Counted from the stretch's first letter, positions 36,501 to 47,825 are shown. The stretch is 64,000 bases of DNA from Phialocephala subalpina (GCA_900073065.1 FJOG01000019.1:835151-899150); one strand, 5' to 3'. Numbers and translations are program-made. The notes: generated by a model not told the origin, from the sequence alone.

Positions 36501-37847
36501 TCATCGAAAAGGGTACGCATGACGAGCTTCTTCATGCCGGTGGTAAATACCATGACCTGTGGACCAAGCAGATCTTTGTAAAGCCCGTTGCTGCCACTGA
36601 TCGTTCGAGATCTCGATCCTCGAGTCCAAAGAAGCGTGATGCGGCTCTCGTCAATGATCTCACCCCTCAACGTCACACCAAGGAGCTGGCAAAGGTTCTG
36701 AAGACGGCACCACATGGCGACGACTCGGGTGGTGATACCGCCTGTAAGAAGGACGTTCAGGACGCCGGGCAGGCTGAGAGCAGTGTCCACAAGCGCGAGG
36801 TAAGTTCGACGCCTGAATGATCTCTGTACCGGATTTTATGGGAAGAAGATATCTGGACGCCCCAGCCTTCACAAAATCTCGGAGTCTACGAGCACGTCTG
36901 CCGTGGGGCAAGAGAGAGTTTGCGTCTTAATGCACGCTATCAATGACCACAGTGTGGAAAATATCAATCTTGCAATGTGATAACTGTGCTTGAAGTTTCA
37001 TTTCGTTGTTTCTGTTATATAGCATTGTGTCTGACTCGATACAGGGCTCGAAGCTCAAGCCAGATGCTCCTGAGTTCATTCCGAGTCAATCAACAGCCAC
37101 GCCGACAGATTCTCTCGCCAAGATGAGCCCCAAGGAGGCCGCAAAGGCGCAAAAGAAACGAGAGAAGGAAGAAAAGAAGGCAGCTAGCCTTGCTAAGAAG
37201 GCCGGGAAAAATATTGCGAAGTTTGGCGCTGGTAAGTAGCTCAGAGATGGTTCGAATGAACTCATGCTTACCACAGCCAGAACTCAACTCTTCAACAGCA
37301 GATGAGCAATCTGCGTGTCCACCAAACGACCAATTGACAGAAGGCGATCTTTCCACCAACGACAAGTCGAAGCTAAAGCGCTCTCGTTACAAGAGACAAT
37401 TGGTGCGAAGCGATCCACCCAATCGTGGTATCGATCAAACCGACGGCCCGCAAGATTCAGATGTCACTGCAGTCAGTTCTGGAGAGGGACAAGCTTTCCA
37501 AGGCTCTGCCGTGGTAAGCCCATCTCTTCATACCTGCTCGTAGTGTACTGAGATGAATGCAGCAACGCCGTCGGGTCTCTGCTCCAAATGACCAGCCGAT
37601 CAATTCGGATGGTCGTGGCCCTCGTCGACGCAATCGTCATTGGAGACTGAGAAATCGAGCTGTTGAGACCGGAGGATCTGGTCATTTCTCTGCAAGCGCT
37701 TCTGGAGAAGCATCCATGGATGACACCCATAGCCATCCCGCCCCTCCCGTTCCATCTCCTGCATCAGGTGTGCCCCAACAGGTCAACGCAGCTCCGAGGG
37801 TCACATTTGCTCCTTCTCCCATTGGTGGTGCTGGCTCGAACTCTTGA
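33587..37847 (+). CDS. HMT1-like half-size ABC transporter with a PAM2-like C-terminal tail (1149 aa)
   Basis: Thirteen exons keep frame: 33587-33616, 33666-33842, 33915-33983, 34033-34542, 34593-35472, 35518-35875, 35927-36087, 36143-36173, 36224-36394, 36442-36799, 37045-37231, 37281-37513 and 37563-37847. An N-terminal membrane extension is followed by a six-helix ABC transmembrane domain and one nucleotide-binding domain: Walker [10 protein letters not shown] (about 637-645), signature LSGGE, Walker [10 protein letters not shown]-loop VAHRLSTI. This is the HMT1/ABCB6 layout. S. pombe Hmt1 moves phytochelatin-cadmium into the vacuole. Intron 6 (35876-35926) is GC-AG. The tail (916-1149) starts with PAM2-like [13 protein letters not shown], then Lys/Glu-rich and Arg-rich stretches. 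Without splicing at 36800 the protein stops six codons later. The start is the first in-frame ATG; a further 5' exon is possible. Confidence 0.88.
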
Positions 37848-38821
37848 GATTGTTTGTCGGCCCTGGACTGGTTATTTGTGTCAGGTAAGTTCATTCATTT
37901 TGCGATGGACCTAAGTATATTCTGATGGATCTCCAGGCATGCATTCATATTCGAATGATGTTTACTTAGTCAGCGTTACGACCACCCGTATATTGCTCGC
38001 TACTCCACCATTACGTCTCCTCTCGTACAATCCAATACACGTTTTATGTTCTTTTCTTCATTGTCGAAATTATCCTCCTTGTCACGAATCGGTTTCAAGG
38101 ACAAAATACGGGTTTCACATCGATAGATTTGGTAGCCAGCGTTGGTCAAGGAGCATACAATATACATTGTTAGATTGATTACCGGGCAACTGGTTGAGAA
38201 AAGCTTCTCTCAAGTATGATTTTGGGGATAATGTTTGCTAGCATTAGTAGATTCTTTAGGGGATCTCAAGGGTGTAAAGAATATGAATGCATCCTGCTTC
38301 TCAATTTTGTGCCTCGAATGATTGTTGTGAAGGTTATCTAAAGACATGAGAGTGAGAGAAGAACACTCTCGAAAACCGAGTTGATGCGAGAGATTTAACA
38401 CAAATCTCTTCAGAGCTGTCTTTAAGAGATCTCCAAACGCCAAAGGGATGTTAGAAGATGTATATCAGCGGCTTCATCAATTGGTCCAAAGCCTCTCCAG
38501 CCCTGTGAACATAATCATTACGACAGGTAAGATCCCCCCTCTCGAGATTGATATTATAACTCATGACAATGAGTTCAGTGGTATCATCACAGATTTCACA
38601 GGTGCGACTTTCAACAATACCACTGATAAATCAACACATGTGGACGGAGAAAGACACTGCAGTATTATCGAAAACACTGCCATTGGAATTTTGCTTCTAT
38701 CCTGCGGCGCTATGAGAACTGGACTTTGACATGTGCAATTGGTATCCAGGAAAAGAGAAAGAGACGTGTCTGTCTATGTGGAGACGTATGAGAATCGTTG
38801 GTTCGGCTGTCGAAGGGAGAA
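37848..38821. other. Convergent intergenic, no firm gene
   Basis: Between ABC and SGT2 3' ends. An ATG frame at 38448-38729 (93 codons, MLEDVYQRLHQLVQSLSSPV) and a hydrophobic stretch near 38030-38160 (YVLFFIVEIILLVTNRF) could be fragments, but no model or family emerged. Confidence 0.4.
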
Positions 38822-39946
38822 TCAGTTGCCGGCGCCGCGACCTGCTCCTCGGCCTGCACCGCCGCCCATCATGTTTCTTGCCCTGGAAATTTGTCAATAA
38901 GATATTTCAAAGGAGTGAATAAGGGGAACTCACATCTCAGCAATGCTAGGATCAGCCATCAAGCTCGCAAGATCCGGTCCGCCACTTCCACCAGCACCTC
39001 CAGCCCCACCACCACCAAACTGATTAGCCATCTCCCTCAATCTCGGGTTGCTCATCAAGTTATTCATCGCATCCGGATTGCTCATCAGATTCTGAGCCAT
39101 GCTCGCAAACATAGGATTTTGCATAATAGCACTGAAATCCGGCATCCCACCACCGCCTGCACCACCACCACCACCACCAAACATACCCGCAAGGCTGCTC
39201 AGATCCGGCATGCCTCCAGCTCCAGCACCTGCTCCAACAGAACGATCTTCGTCGGAATCTTCGTCTCCGGCTTCGGTTTCAGCGACCCGCTTCTTAGCTG
39301 TCTCGAATCCCTTTTTCATCGCGTCAGAGCCGCCGTTGCCTTCGTACTCAATGCCTTTGCTGTATGCTTCCATGCTTCCCTTTGCATCTCCCAAGGCGAA
39401 GCGCGCGAGTCCGAGACGCGACCAGGCTTTTGTGTATTTTGGGTCAGCCTCGACGGCTGCTTCTGCATCGGCGCGGGCGGATTCGTGGTCCTTCGAGGCG
39501 GAGTAAGCGGCTGCGCGATTGGAGAGGAAGATCGGGTTTCCTGGCGTGATTGCCAAGGCTTGGGAATAGAGGTCTATGGCTGTGGGGTAGTCTTTCTTTG
39601 CCATGGCTGCATTTCCCTTTTGTTTGAGCCCTTCGGCTTCCTTCTTTTGCTCTTCGGTTATTTCTTTCTTTTCGTCCTTGGGTGAAGCGACCTTCTCACC
39701 GGCTGCATTGGTGGATGGGCCTGCCGGGGTCTTGCCTTTCAGCTTCTCGTAGACGCCGTAGATTTGGAGGAGAGTTTGGGAGTCTTTTGGAGTGCTGTCT
39801 GTAGGGTCTACTTTGAAGGATTCGGCGATGCAGGATGTTGCTACCTCGATGTTTTCACGCTCTTCGGAGGTCAAGGTGCCGTCGGTAAGGGAGGTAGTGA
39901 GGTAGTCGATTATCGACAGGGCGAGGCGTTGTTTTGTGGTTGCCAT
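38822..39946 (-). CDS. SGT2: SGT2, small glutamine-rich TPR co-chaperone (357 aa)
   Basis: Exons 38934-39946 and 38822-38882. The short last exon is needed: its in-frame join gives the family-typical end ARNMMGGGAGRGAGRGAGN. The N-terminal SGTA-type homodimerisation helix bundle (MATTKQRLALSIIDYLTTSL) binds Get4/Get5-Ubl. A three-TPR domain at about residues 105-225 (LKQKGNAAMAKKDYPTAIDL, SNRAAAYSASKDHESA) binds Hsp70/Hsp90 tails. The C-terminal Gly/Met/Asn-rich region (NLMSNPDAMNNLMSNPRLRE) captures hydrophobic tail anchors. SGT2 hands tail-anchored proteins to the GET pathway in the cytosol. Length and domain order match fungal SGT2. Confidence 0.95.
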
Positions 39947-41134
39947 TTTGGATGAAGGGTTGTTTGTCTTCGGTGGACAACAGCGGACAAGTTGGGAGTG
40001 TGAGTGAGATTCTACACTCGAGTGGGTCGCAGAGTGATAAATGGGATATCTCTGCAAGAACGAAATACTGTGCGAGAGCGAGTGCTTGTATTGCTACTTG
40101 GGACAGCTGTCGACGACGAACACCGAAGCAGATCGAACAAACGAACAAGAAGTTGGTGGGGTTCCTTAGCGTTGTTGTCCAAAACGTGACACGGAACGGA
40201 AGAATGAGATGCCGAACGTGAAGACGTCTCTCGGTCTTACCTCTTTCCTTTAAATGAGTATTCTTGGTCCTTAGACTGGTCTTGCAGCAAGTGTCAAGAC
40301 CAGGTGAATATCGACGGATCACCAACGCTCTTTGTGCCAGAGCAAGTGATGGGAATGACCCGAAAGAGGTTCTCTTCGAAAAAGGTCCGATCCAAGGATA
40401 CAGTGGACAGCATATTTGACTCGGAATCTCAACAATACTTCTGATAAATACTCGAGCCATTTGTTGTTTTCGGCTTTACACTTGATTGTCACTTCCTTGG
40501 ACTATCAGGCCTTGAAAACCTGTTAACTCAATTCCCAAGAAGTATTTTTTCATCTGTAAAGACTATATATATTCGAGCGTTTGAGATTCAAATGAATTGC
40601 AAATCATCTTCAAATCTATGGCAAAGGTCTCACAAGCAAAGGAATTGAGTCAGTGAAGGAAAGAATTGGGTATCATTTTTTTTCCTGTTCATCTTCTTCT
40701 ATCGCCCAGCCATACTCATATATGCGTGTATCCTCCTTCTCAAGGTTCCTGAGCACCGTTAAAACCTCGCTGCTTTTGATTTACAGTCTCAGGATAAAAG
40801 GTATGCTCCACTTAGGGCCGCTGCCTCTATCTACATGCAAGTTCCACATATCCTGCGTCTCAAAAGTACACACCCCAACCCCAAACTCCCCTCATCATCA
40901 TTGCTTCATCTGTACATTGTTTGTCGTATATTCCAAGTTCATATCCCGCCATCTCGAACCATGTTCATATCCCTTCCTCCCTTAGACCACATGTCTCTTG
41001 AGGATGCAGGCAGAACTGCTCGTGTGACCCAAGAGAACTCCCCTTTGCTAGTCGGTTTCTGGGTATTTGATCTTTTCAAAGTCTTTCTCGATGTTGGGTT
41101 GCCGTAGCTGGTTGTGTGGCTGGAGATTGGTGCC
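39947..41134. other. SGT2 promoter side, no gene seen
   Basis: About 1.2 kb; frames at 40653-41107 lack support. Confidence 0.5.
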
Positions 41135-42991
41135 TTAAAGTTGAAAATTTATACGTTCGTAGCGCACAGGTGAGGATAAAGGTACACGCCTGTAACCCTG
41201 CTGTCTCAAAATTCGTTCTCGTCGTACTTGCTCGTCTCCTTGGAGTAGCACTCCGAGCGGCCAACGTTCTTGCTGTCCCTCGCTTGATGCTGGAAGAGGT
41301 GTTGGTCTTCGATTTTCTTGCAATGTGTTGCCGACGGGTTGTTGTTGGATATCCATCATGCCGTCATACCAGAATCTGTCCACCTGCCTGTGACCATGTG
41401 TCGTATTTCCAATTTGTTGGTGGGGAAGGCGAGCGAGACCAGGTAGATATCTGTGTCCCGGAAAATTCCATGGATATATTCGCTCTGGGAGACCAACGTA
41501 TGCTTGTCTGACGGATTCTTCATGGTCTTCTTGGACTAGAGTCCAAATGTCGAACTCCTCGCTCATGCCCAGTGCGATGAGAACCCACCATGAAGTATTC
41601 CTAGCGTTACGCAGTTCGCCAAGCTGAATTTGGAGGTACGATTTGAGCTCGTCCCAGCTGATTGCGAGTAGATCTTCACACCAGCGCATGTAGCCTTTAA
41701 GTTGGCTCGGTTGTTGTCCTCTTCCATTCATGTACCAGTCGCCAAGTACCTTACGGAGGGTTTGGGCGGCCCATCTTCGAAGTTTCGCGCTGTGCCAGTC
41801 GTTTGGGGTGATTTCAGTGATTTCATTCTCTTTGATGCCGTCTTCCTTGCCTTCGCCTTCCTCGAGCTCATCGGCTTCCATGGAGTCATCTCCAACGATT
41901 GTTGCAGAGTCGTCGGAATCGGTGTCGTCTGAATCGATGTCGTCTGGATCGATGTCCGAATAGTCGTCTGTATTGATGTCTGAATCGCTGTCGTTTGTGT
42001 CACTGTTGTCTAAATTCATATCGCCTGAATCGATGTCTGAGTACTGGTTTGATTTGATGTCGAAATCGCTGTCGTCCAAATTGCTGTTCGCTGAAGTAGA
42101 AATGGTGATGCAGGGCAAGGAGCGTGCCCCTAACTCCAAAAGATACTCGACATTATAGATGAGAGAAACCTTTTCCTCATCTTCCTCATCTTCCTCCAAA
42201 CTCTCCTCGTCATCAGTTGCGTAGAAAACCAAGATATCTCGATATTGTTCTGCCCACAATTGCGAGTATGCGATGTATTCATCATCTTTGTCTCCATCCT
42301 CAAATCCTCCTATGGGCATAGTCAGAATATTCTCAAAGCTCAGATCGCTCCAACGGTTGATATGTGTCAAGAAGACAGTTCGCCAATTGTATCTCTTGTC
42401 GGAAGACATGCTCGTGTCGTTTTTGAGCAGGTCAAACAGCTCTTGAACATCTTCTCCGAAGTCGAATGTGTTTGCACCTTTGTGGTATGCTGCAGGGTCA
42501 ATTTTGTTGCGGATCTCAAGGTAGTCGATGAGTGGGGCGAAGAATGAATCGCTGTCGTCCATGTAACCGATTTTACCTCTCATCTCGTGGAGGTTTTGAA
42601 GGAACATCTCTCCTGATCGGATAGCGTCCTTCCAAGGCATCTCGCAGATCTCATCGAGATATTTTTCTGTTTGTTGTTTGGCGATTTCGCTTTTTGCAAG
42701 AGAGGCGTATGTCTTGATTGCGTTGAGAGATAGCTCCATAACGTGAGCGGCATAGTCGGCGAGGAGGTCTTGGAGTCGTGCTTTTGCGGTTTCGCTGGAA
42801 GAGTAGTGCTTGCCTTGGTATTCGTAGCTGCCGGTGTCGGAATAGTGTCGGAAGATGTGTTTGCCAATCAAACTGGCGGGCTTCTCTTTGGCGATTTTCT
42901 TGAGTTCATTGATGTGGATGGGTTTGATGGATGAGCTTGGGGCGACCTCGAGTTGGGTGTATTGGTATCGGGTTTGTTTGAATTGAACCAT
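41135..42991 (-). CDS. Hypothetical protein with acidic Asp/Ser repeat (618 aa)
   Basis: One exon starting MVQFKQTRYQYTQ. The N-terminal half (to about residue 290) looks folded and helical (ARLQDLLADYAAHVMELSLN, WKDAIRSGEMFLQNLHEMRG). Residues about 300-390 are an acidic tract of irregular D-S-D units (SDINTDDYSDIDPDDIDSDD) encoded by a degenerate minisatellite. The C-terminal part is again ordered (WAAQTLRKVLGDWYMNGRG, WWVLIALGMSEEFDIWTLVQ) and ends Arg/Gln-rich. No signal peptide, membrane helix or recognised domain. Likely a lineage-restricted protein; function unknown. Confidence 0.7.
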   Translation of the reverse strand: MVQFKQTRYQYTQLEVAPSSSIKPIHINELKKIAKEKPASLIGKHIFRHYSDTGSYEYQGKHYSSSETAKARLQDLLADYAAHVMELSLNAIKTYASLAKSEIAKQQTEKYLDEICEMPWKDAIRSGEMFLQNLHEMRGKIGYMDDSDSFFAPLIDYLEIRNKIDPAAYHKGANTFDFGEDVQELFDLLKNDTSMSSDKRYNWRTVFLTHINRWSDLSFENILTMPIGGFEDGDKDDEYIAYSQLWAEQYRDILVFYATDDEESLEEDEEDEEKVSLIYNVEYLLELGARSLPCITISTSANSNLDDSDFDIKSNQYSDIDSGDMNLDNSDTNDSDSDINTDDYSDIDPDDIDSDDTDSDDSATIVGDDSMEADELEEGEGKEDGIKENEITEITPNDWHSAKLRRWAAQTLRKVLGDWYMNGRGQQPSQLKGYMRWCEDLLAISWDELKSYLQIQLGELRNARNTSWWVLIALGMSEEFDIWTLVQEDHEESVRQAYVGLPERIYPWNFPGHRYLPGLARLPHQQIGNTTHGHRQVDRFWYDGMMDIQQQPVGNTLQENRRPTPLPASSEGQQERWPLGVLLQGDEQVRRERILRQQGYRRVPLSSPVRYERINFQL

Positions 42992-44049
42992 TTTGTCGGT
43001 GTTTTCGTTGTTTTCGTTTGAAATTATTGTTTAGAAGATTGTTTGATAGACTGTTAGTCTTATAAATTGATGTTTGAGTGAAAGTTGTCGTGATTCCGTT
43101 GACCTTTGGGGTTTGTTGGGCGTGTGAGCTTGCTTTTCGTCTCTTGTGCGTGCGATGTGGGAAGAATCAAAACTTGAGAGCGTGGGAAAGCATGATAGCA
43201 AGACAGTGACTCACAGAATTTAACCATACTATATCCAGAAGCAAAATATGTTTCTCTGGGACTGCTCCCCTGAAGCTATACTGGATATGTGGTGGGTGGT
43301 CTGTGTTCCCGCTTTCGGGCCTGGATCAGGACGACTCTCCTGTAGATCAACGGTTGAATGCTGAGTTTTGACTCATACGACGTCTTTGAGCTATTCGATC
43401 ATGGGAACTTGAAGAATCTGGGGCAATTACCCTGATATTTTCCGCACAATATGGTTGGGTCCGGTTCTCTTCGTGGTGTTGCTCGGTTGGTGGTCAGGGC
43501 CTCGCTTAGCATTCTGCGTTTTCTCTCACCAACAACCTAGGGGAAAACCCCCTTGAAAATTCATTCATTGGAACCAACTTTCTCCATGTAAATCGTGGTC
43601 TCTCTCTAAAGTTATTTGGGAAATGTCTTCAGGTTGCTAATATTGAAATATTGAAATATTGAGCGTAGTAGCAAAACGGATGGGCAAAAGCGGAAAGAGA
43701 ATTTCGAAGTCACGATCACGCAGCAAAATGAGAGCTCGATACAATCATTATATGATACATTTGTTTTCAGCTGTCGCCAGAGTTGGGAGGTATTCTCAGA
43801 AGGGTGGCGTGCAGCGAAGAGTGGCGTGCAGGATCTTACCCCATAGCATACAAAAGATCCTCTGATCTGATCAGATACAACGCAATCCCATATCCAGGGT
43901 CAAGATGACCTCGTGAACCTTGAGTAAAAACACCATGCGCCTATACACTTACAATTATTTCCCGCCGAAACATTTTCCCGCTATGCTGGACAATCCTGAT
44001 CTCTTCCCTGCACCTCATCTGATCCTCCTGCTTTGAAAGCGAGAAGTGA
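42992..44049. other. Intergenic, no gene seen
   Basis: About 1 kb; a short ATATTGAA repeat lies near 43640-43663 and a GTGGCGTGCAG duplication near 43804-43829. No supported frame. Confidence 0.5.
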
Positions 44050-45714
44050 TCATATGTAGTCCCGGCCGCTCTTTTGCAGCTCGATAAGTCTCCATCCTCT
44101 CGTCTCAGGATTGTTGACATCTTCTGGTACTCTCGTAATACCGATAATGTATGTGACAAGTTGAACCTTGTCCTCCATACCAGCAGCCAACTCATTCGTC
44201 TTCGCATTCCTGTAGACGTGCACTTCTTGTGTCCGGCAGGACACGAGGAAGATTGGAATATCCCCAGGCTCGAGGATCTTCGCAACTTGAATTTCAACGT
44301 GTCTGATATCAAGGATACGGCCATCTGACTTCAAGCCAGCCGTGGTGTATTGCTTCGATAGGGCATCGTAGACCTGGAATTGAGCAGCCGAGAGCCAGAG
44401 TTTCAGTGTCTCGGTATCACCTTTGACGTATGCGTCGAGAACTTCGGGGAGGATATATTCGCGCAGTTCGCGGAGGAAAGGCTCCATCTGGAAAGACGGA
44501 TCCATTTCCCTGAATTTCTTGATGACCATGGCAGTTTCATTCTCAGCGAAGAAACCAGCGACTCGGTCGGAGATGCTTCGTGCGGTGGAGATGAAGGGGT
44601 TTTCGGATTCGTTATAGCTCGATTTAAGGGAGAAGAGAGATTGCATGACTTTGTTGGAGTCGCGGAAGTCTCGCCATGATTCTTTCCATGCTGCATCTTT
44701 GTGAAGAGTGACGTTTGTACCAGCGCTATTGAGAGTCAGTAACGATCAAATCAGAATCTCGAGATCAGCTTACAGTGGATCTTCCTGTGCGACTTCTGCT
44801 CTCTTGCCGCCATGGCCTAATCTCTCTGCCTCCTCCTTCTCCCAGAGCTCCCTCCTCTTTCTTCGCTCCTCCTTCTCAACCCAGCCTCCATATCTTGAAC
44901 TGCTACCATCGTCGATAACATTTTTGACATTCTTGTAGGCCTCTGTCTCTCGAATAGGTCTTGTTCCCTTTTCAATTACGCTTGCGGTTGCGTTTGTGGC
45001 AATTCGGGCGGCTTTCACAACAGGTGTCTCCCAGGTCCATGCAGCACCTTTGCCAACAGCTCCAGCAGTACCCTTCAAGACCTTGGCAGTAGTGGAAGAA
45101 ACTGCGCCAGCTGACTTCTCGTATGCTTCTCTTGCTCGCCTGACGGACTCGTTCTCTGTGAATTGCTGGGCACCCGAGGCGAGAGCCTTGGTAGACTCGT
45201 TCCACTCTTTAGATTGCTTGAATTCGCTCTGCAGAGTCTCGGTGAAGACTTGCCATGGCGACTTGTCTCCGTGTGGTGGTGGGGGCGGAGGTGCCTCTTT
45301 TTCCTTCTCTTCCTTCTTGCCCTCGCCGTTCTCCTCCTTTTCCTCCCCAGTCGCAGAATCCGAGTTCTCACCGGAAGCCTTTTTCGCAGTGTCTTCTTCC
45401 GCGGCAGGCTCTTCCTTCGGAGCAGATTTGGCCTCCTTCTCTTGTCCTAAACGCGGGCCTTGATGGAAGCTTCTGGAGGTTGCGGGTCCAAAACCTATCC
45501 TGACTTCATTTGAGAGGAATTTCGACCTTAAAGGAGTCGGCCGTAATAATGTAGAGGATTGTGATGGATAAATTGAAAAGGAGTGCAGGTTCGAGGCTTC
45601 GATGTGTTGAAATAATTGTTTGTAGACTGCAGTCTTCCCAACGGAGGGTCTCAATGCTGGCGTGAGCTGTGCATTGAGTGATACTCTCGTCGCAGCATTT
45701 CGTAGATTGTTCAT
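44050..45714 (-). CDS. TIM44: TIM44, mitochondrial import motor subunit (538 aa)
   Basis: Exons 44774-45714 and 44050-44725 joined by a 48-bp intron (GTAAGC donor). The chosen start gives MNNLRNAATRVSLNAQLTPA, an amphipathic matrix-targeting presequence. An upstream in-frame ATG at 45978 would overlap the divergent gene's start, so it is less likely. The N-terminal half is charged and helical (PWQVFTETLQSEFKQSKEWN), ending in the VEKEERRKRRELWEKEEAER segment. The C-terminal Tim44 domain includes ARSISDRVAGFFAENETAMV, KFREMDPSFQ and FLRELREYILPEVLDAYVKG. Tim44 recruits mtHsp70 to the TIM23 channel on the matrix side of the inner membrane. Length fits fungal orthologues. Confidence 0.95.
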
Positions 45715-45976
45715 TTCTACGACTTTGACGAATCTCCAGAGTCTGCAGAAAAATGTGTCGACAAACAAAATGAAAAGCTTGTCGACTGGGAGATTGAACG
45801 CAAGAAAGCAAAAGCCGCTGCGAAGTTCGACGGTCTTCTGGATAATTTTCGCCGATCGCCCAAATTTACAGGGATCTGATGTTTTTCCGGTCCCGGGCTT
45901 GGCATCAACTTTTCGACTTCGATTCCAGAACACAACCGCGAATTGTCCCCCACGACTTGGGACCTTCACAGCAGCC
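45715..45976. promoter_or_regulatory. Shared divergent promoter of TIM44 and mitochondrial uS11
   Basis: 262 bp separate the two ATGs on opposite strands; both products are mitochondrial. Specific motifs were not resolved. Confidence 0.6.
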
Positions 45977-46795
45977 ATGAGTCGAACAGCATCGAGGCGC
46001 CTGTTGGCTCAATCGCCTATTACACTCCTTTCAGAACTCACTCCAAGCTACAGACTGCCATCCCGATGTCTGCGATCATTCTCCACCACTCCTCGAAGAC
46101 GAGCAGACGATGACAAGTCAAAGCCAGTCCCGTTCACTAGTGCGGCATTCAAACCTCGAACCCAAGCACCCACACCACCTCGAAGCTCGCCATCTCTGAA
46201 TCCAAAGGCCGCCAGCTCAGGCATGAACGTCCTTTCAGACCTCCTCAAATCGTCCGTCTTCGAGCAAAATCAAGCATCCCGCAGACAGAGCAAACTTCTC
46301 AACACCAACTTCTCTTCAGATGGCAGTAGTAGTGGATTACTTGGACAATCGGGCGAGCCTGGCTTAGAAACAAGCTGGCAGCTACATATCTATGCGACGA
46401 GACATAATGTGCATATCACTGTTGTACGACCTCCAGGATGGGTTCATCCTCAGACTGGAAGGAGATATCCTAAGGCACCGCATAATAATCGCACTGTGGC
46501 ATTGTCTTTGGCAGCTGGGAATTTGGGTTTCAGAAAGTCGGGACGGAAACATTATGATTCGGCTTTTCAATTGGCGTCGTATGTTATGGGACGGATGCAA
46601 GAGTCTGGAATGAATGCTTGGATTGGAACGTTGGAGGTGTATCTGAGAGGATTTGGAGCTGGACGAGAGGCGGTCACGAAGGCATTGCTCGGAAGTGAGG
46701 GAAGATTCTTGAGAGGGAAGGTAATCAAGGTTTCTGATGCTACGAGGTTGAAGTTTGGTGGAACGAGAAGTAAGAAACCAAGACGTCTTGGTTAG
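45977..46795 (+). CDS. MRPS18: Mitochondrial small-subunit ribosomal protein uS11m (272 aa)
   Basis: Intronless gene. The N-terminal targeting region (MSRTASRRLLAQSPITLLSE, with CLRSFSTTPRR near a likely cleavage site) is followed by a linker and a C-terminal uS11 domain of about 140 residues. Matching segments are WQLHIYATRHNVHITVVRPP, NLGFRKSGRKHYDSAFQLAS, VYLRGFGAGREAVTKALLG and the final KVSDATRLKFGGTRSKKPRR, the family's rRNA-contacting basic tail. It belongs to the platform of the mitochondrial 37S subunit. It is head-to-head with TIM44, which suggests coordinated expression. Confidence 0.93.
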   Translation: MSRTASRRLLAQSPITLLSELTPSYRLPSRCLRSFSTTPRRRADDDKSKPVPFTSAAFKPRTQAPTPPRSSPSLNPKAASSGMNVLSDLLKSSVFEQNQASRRQSKLLNTNFSSDGSSSGLLGQSGEPGLETSWQLHIYATRHNVHITVVRPPGWVHPQTGRRYPKAPHNNRTVALSLAAGNLGFRKSGRKHYDSAFQLASYVMGRMQESGMNAWIGTLEVYLRGFGAGREAVTKALLGSEGRFLRGKVIKVSDATRLKFGGTRSKKPRRLG

Positions 46796-46959
46796 AGAGT
46801 TGCATACTAGGTGGATATCTAGGACGAGTCGCTGCATGTTGGGAAAGCATTGTATCATTCTGTACAATAATCAGGAGTTCCTTCCGTATGGTATCATCCA
46901 AAAGCCTAACGCCATGAAAGCATGATGCTACCCGTCCCGCTGAAAATGCTTCATCAAAC

Positions 46960-47825
46960 TCAGTCATCCGGACAATCGCACGAAGATCTGCCCTTTTTCG
47001 TTGGTGCTCTCTCAGCTGGAGGAACGACTCTTCCTGATGTGTCCCTTACAGGGGCTTTGCCTTTGCCTTTACCACTTCCGCCTTGTCTTCTCTCTTCTTC
47101 GCTGTCCCATTGGTCGTCATTGTAATCCATGCTTCGTCTTTGGTGACTCGAGTCCATATTGCTTAACATCCTGGACCGTTCGTGGGACCTATCATGCTCA
47201 TCCTCGTCTACCAGCTCTCCATCCGCAGTCTCGAAGTCGGGAGGCGCAATCCATTCTCTGGGTACGACGCATGGCAGGGCAACACCAATACTCGCAGCTC
47301 TATTCAACCATGCCGGTCCAGCTCTTCCTGTGAGCCTCTCGCAGAGGTATGCTGTGAAGTGGTTGCAGTTCTTGGTAAGAAGATTATAAGACGTTCCTTG
47401 GAAGGCGTCTGAGGCTTCTTTGATAATGGCGTCGATTTCGTTTTGGGGTGAAACAGTGAAGCCGTGTAGGATTTCGCATTTAAATGTCCCTCCTGGTGGA
47501 ACAGTCTTCGGAGGTGTAAAGTATACGCCGGTCATGCCACGCTTATCGTGTCCTCCATATGCGTATTCTCGATTGTTGATAACGACACCAGAGTGTAGGA
47601 GTGATGTACCAACAGTCCAGAGTATTGAAGCTAGTCTGCCGGGCTTGAAGCAAGCATTGTCAGCCAGAGAATTCTCTCATGTAGCCAACTGAAAAGTGAT
47701 AGCCGTTAGAGCACGAGACCACTTACCGGTAACAAGTCGTACACATTGATGACTATCTCGGTCTTCTGGAGCGAGAGCGTCGAGCGGTGGTTAGCGCTTC
47801 TTCTGGAGTTCTTTTTTGAAGACAT
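46960..47825 (-). CDS. PPPDE (DeSI-type) cysteine peptidase (260 aa)
   Basis: Exons 47727-47825 and 46960-47643, with an 83-bp intron. The N terminus KTEIVINVYDLLPPGRLASI leads into the PPPDE fold. Conserved positions are SLLHSGVVINNREYAYGGH, with His50 as the probable catalytic His, and NLLTKNCNHFTAYLCERLTG, with Cys126 as the nucleophile. These are followed by PAWLNRAASIGVALPC. The C-terminal 90 residues are acidic to basic and disordered. PPPDE enzymes remove SUMO or ubiquitin from substrates in cytosol and nucleus. The catalytic pair is intact, so an active isopeptidase is expected. Convergent with uS11m and divergent from OLA1. Confidence 0.92.

Noticed and set aside
38448..38922. Two small plus-strand frames near the SGT2 3' end as genes
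   Set aside because: No family, no splice evidence, and the second is antisense to the real SGT2 last exon.
45715..45978. Upstream in-frame ATG (45978) as the TIM44 start
   Set aside because: It would overlap the uS11m ATG and add 88 residues ahead of a good mitochondrial presequence that begins at 45714.
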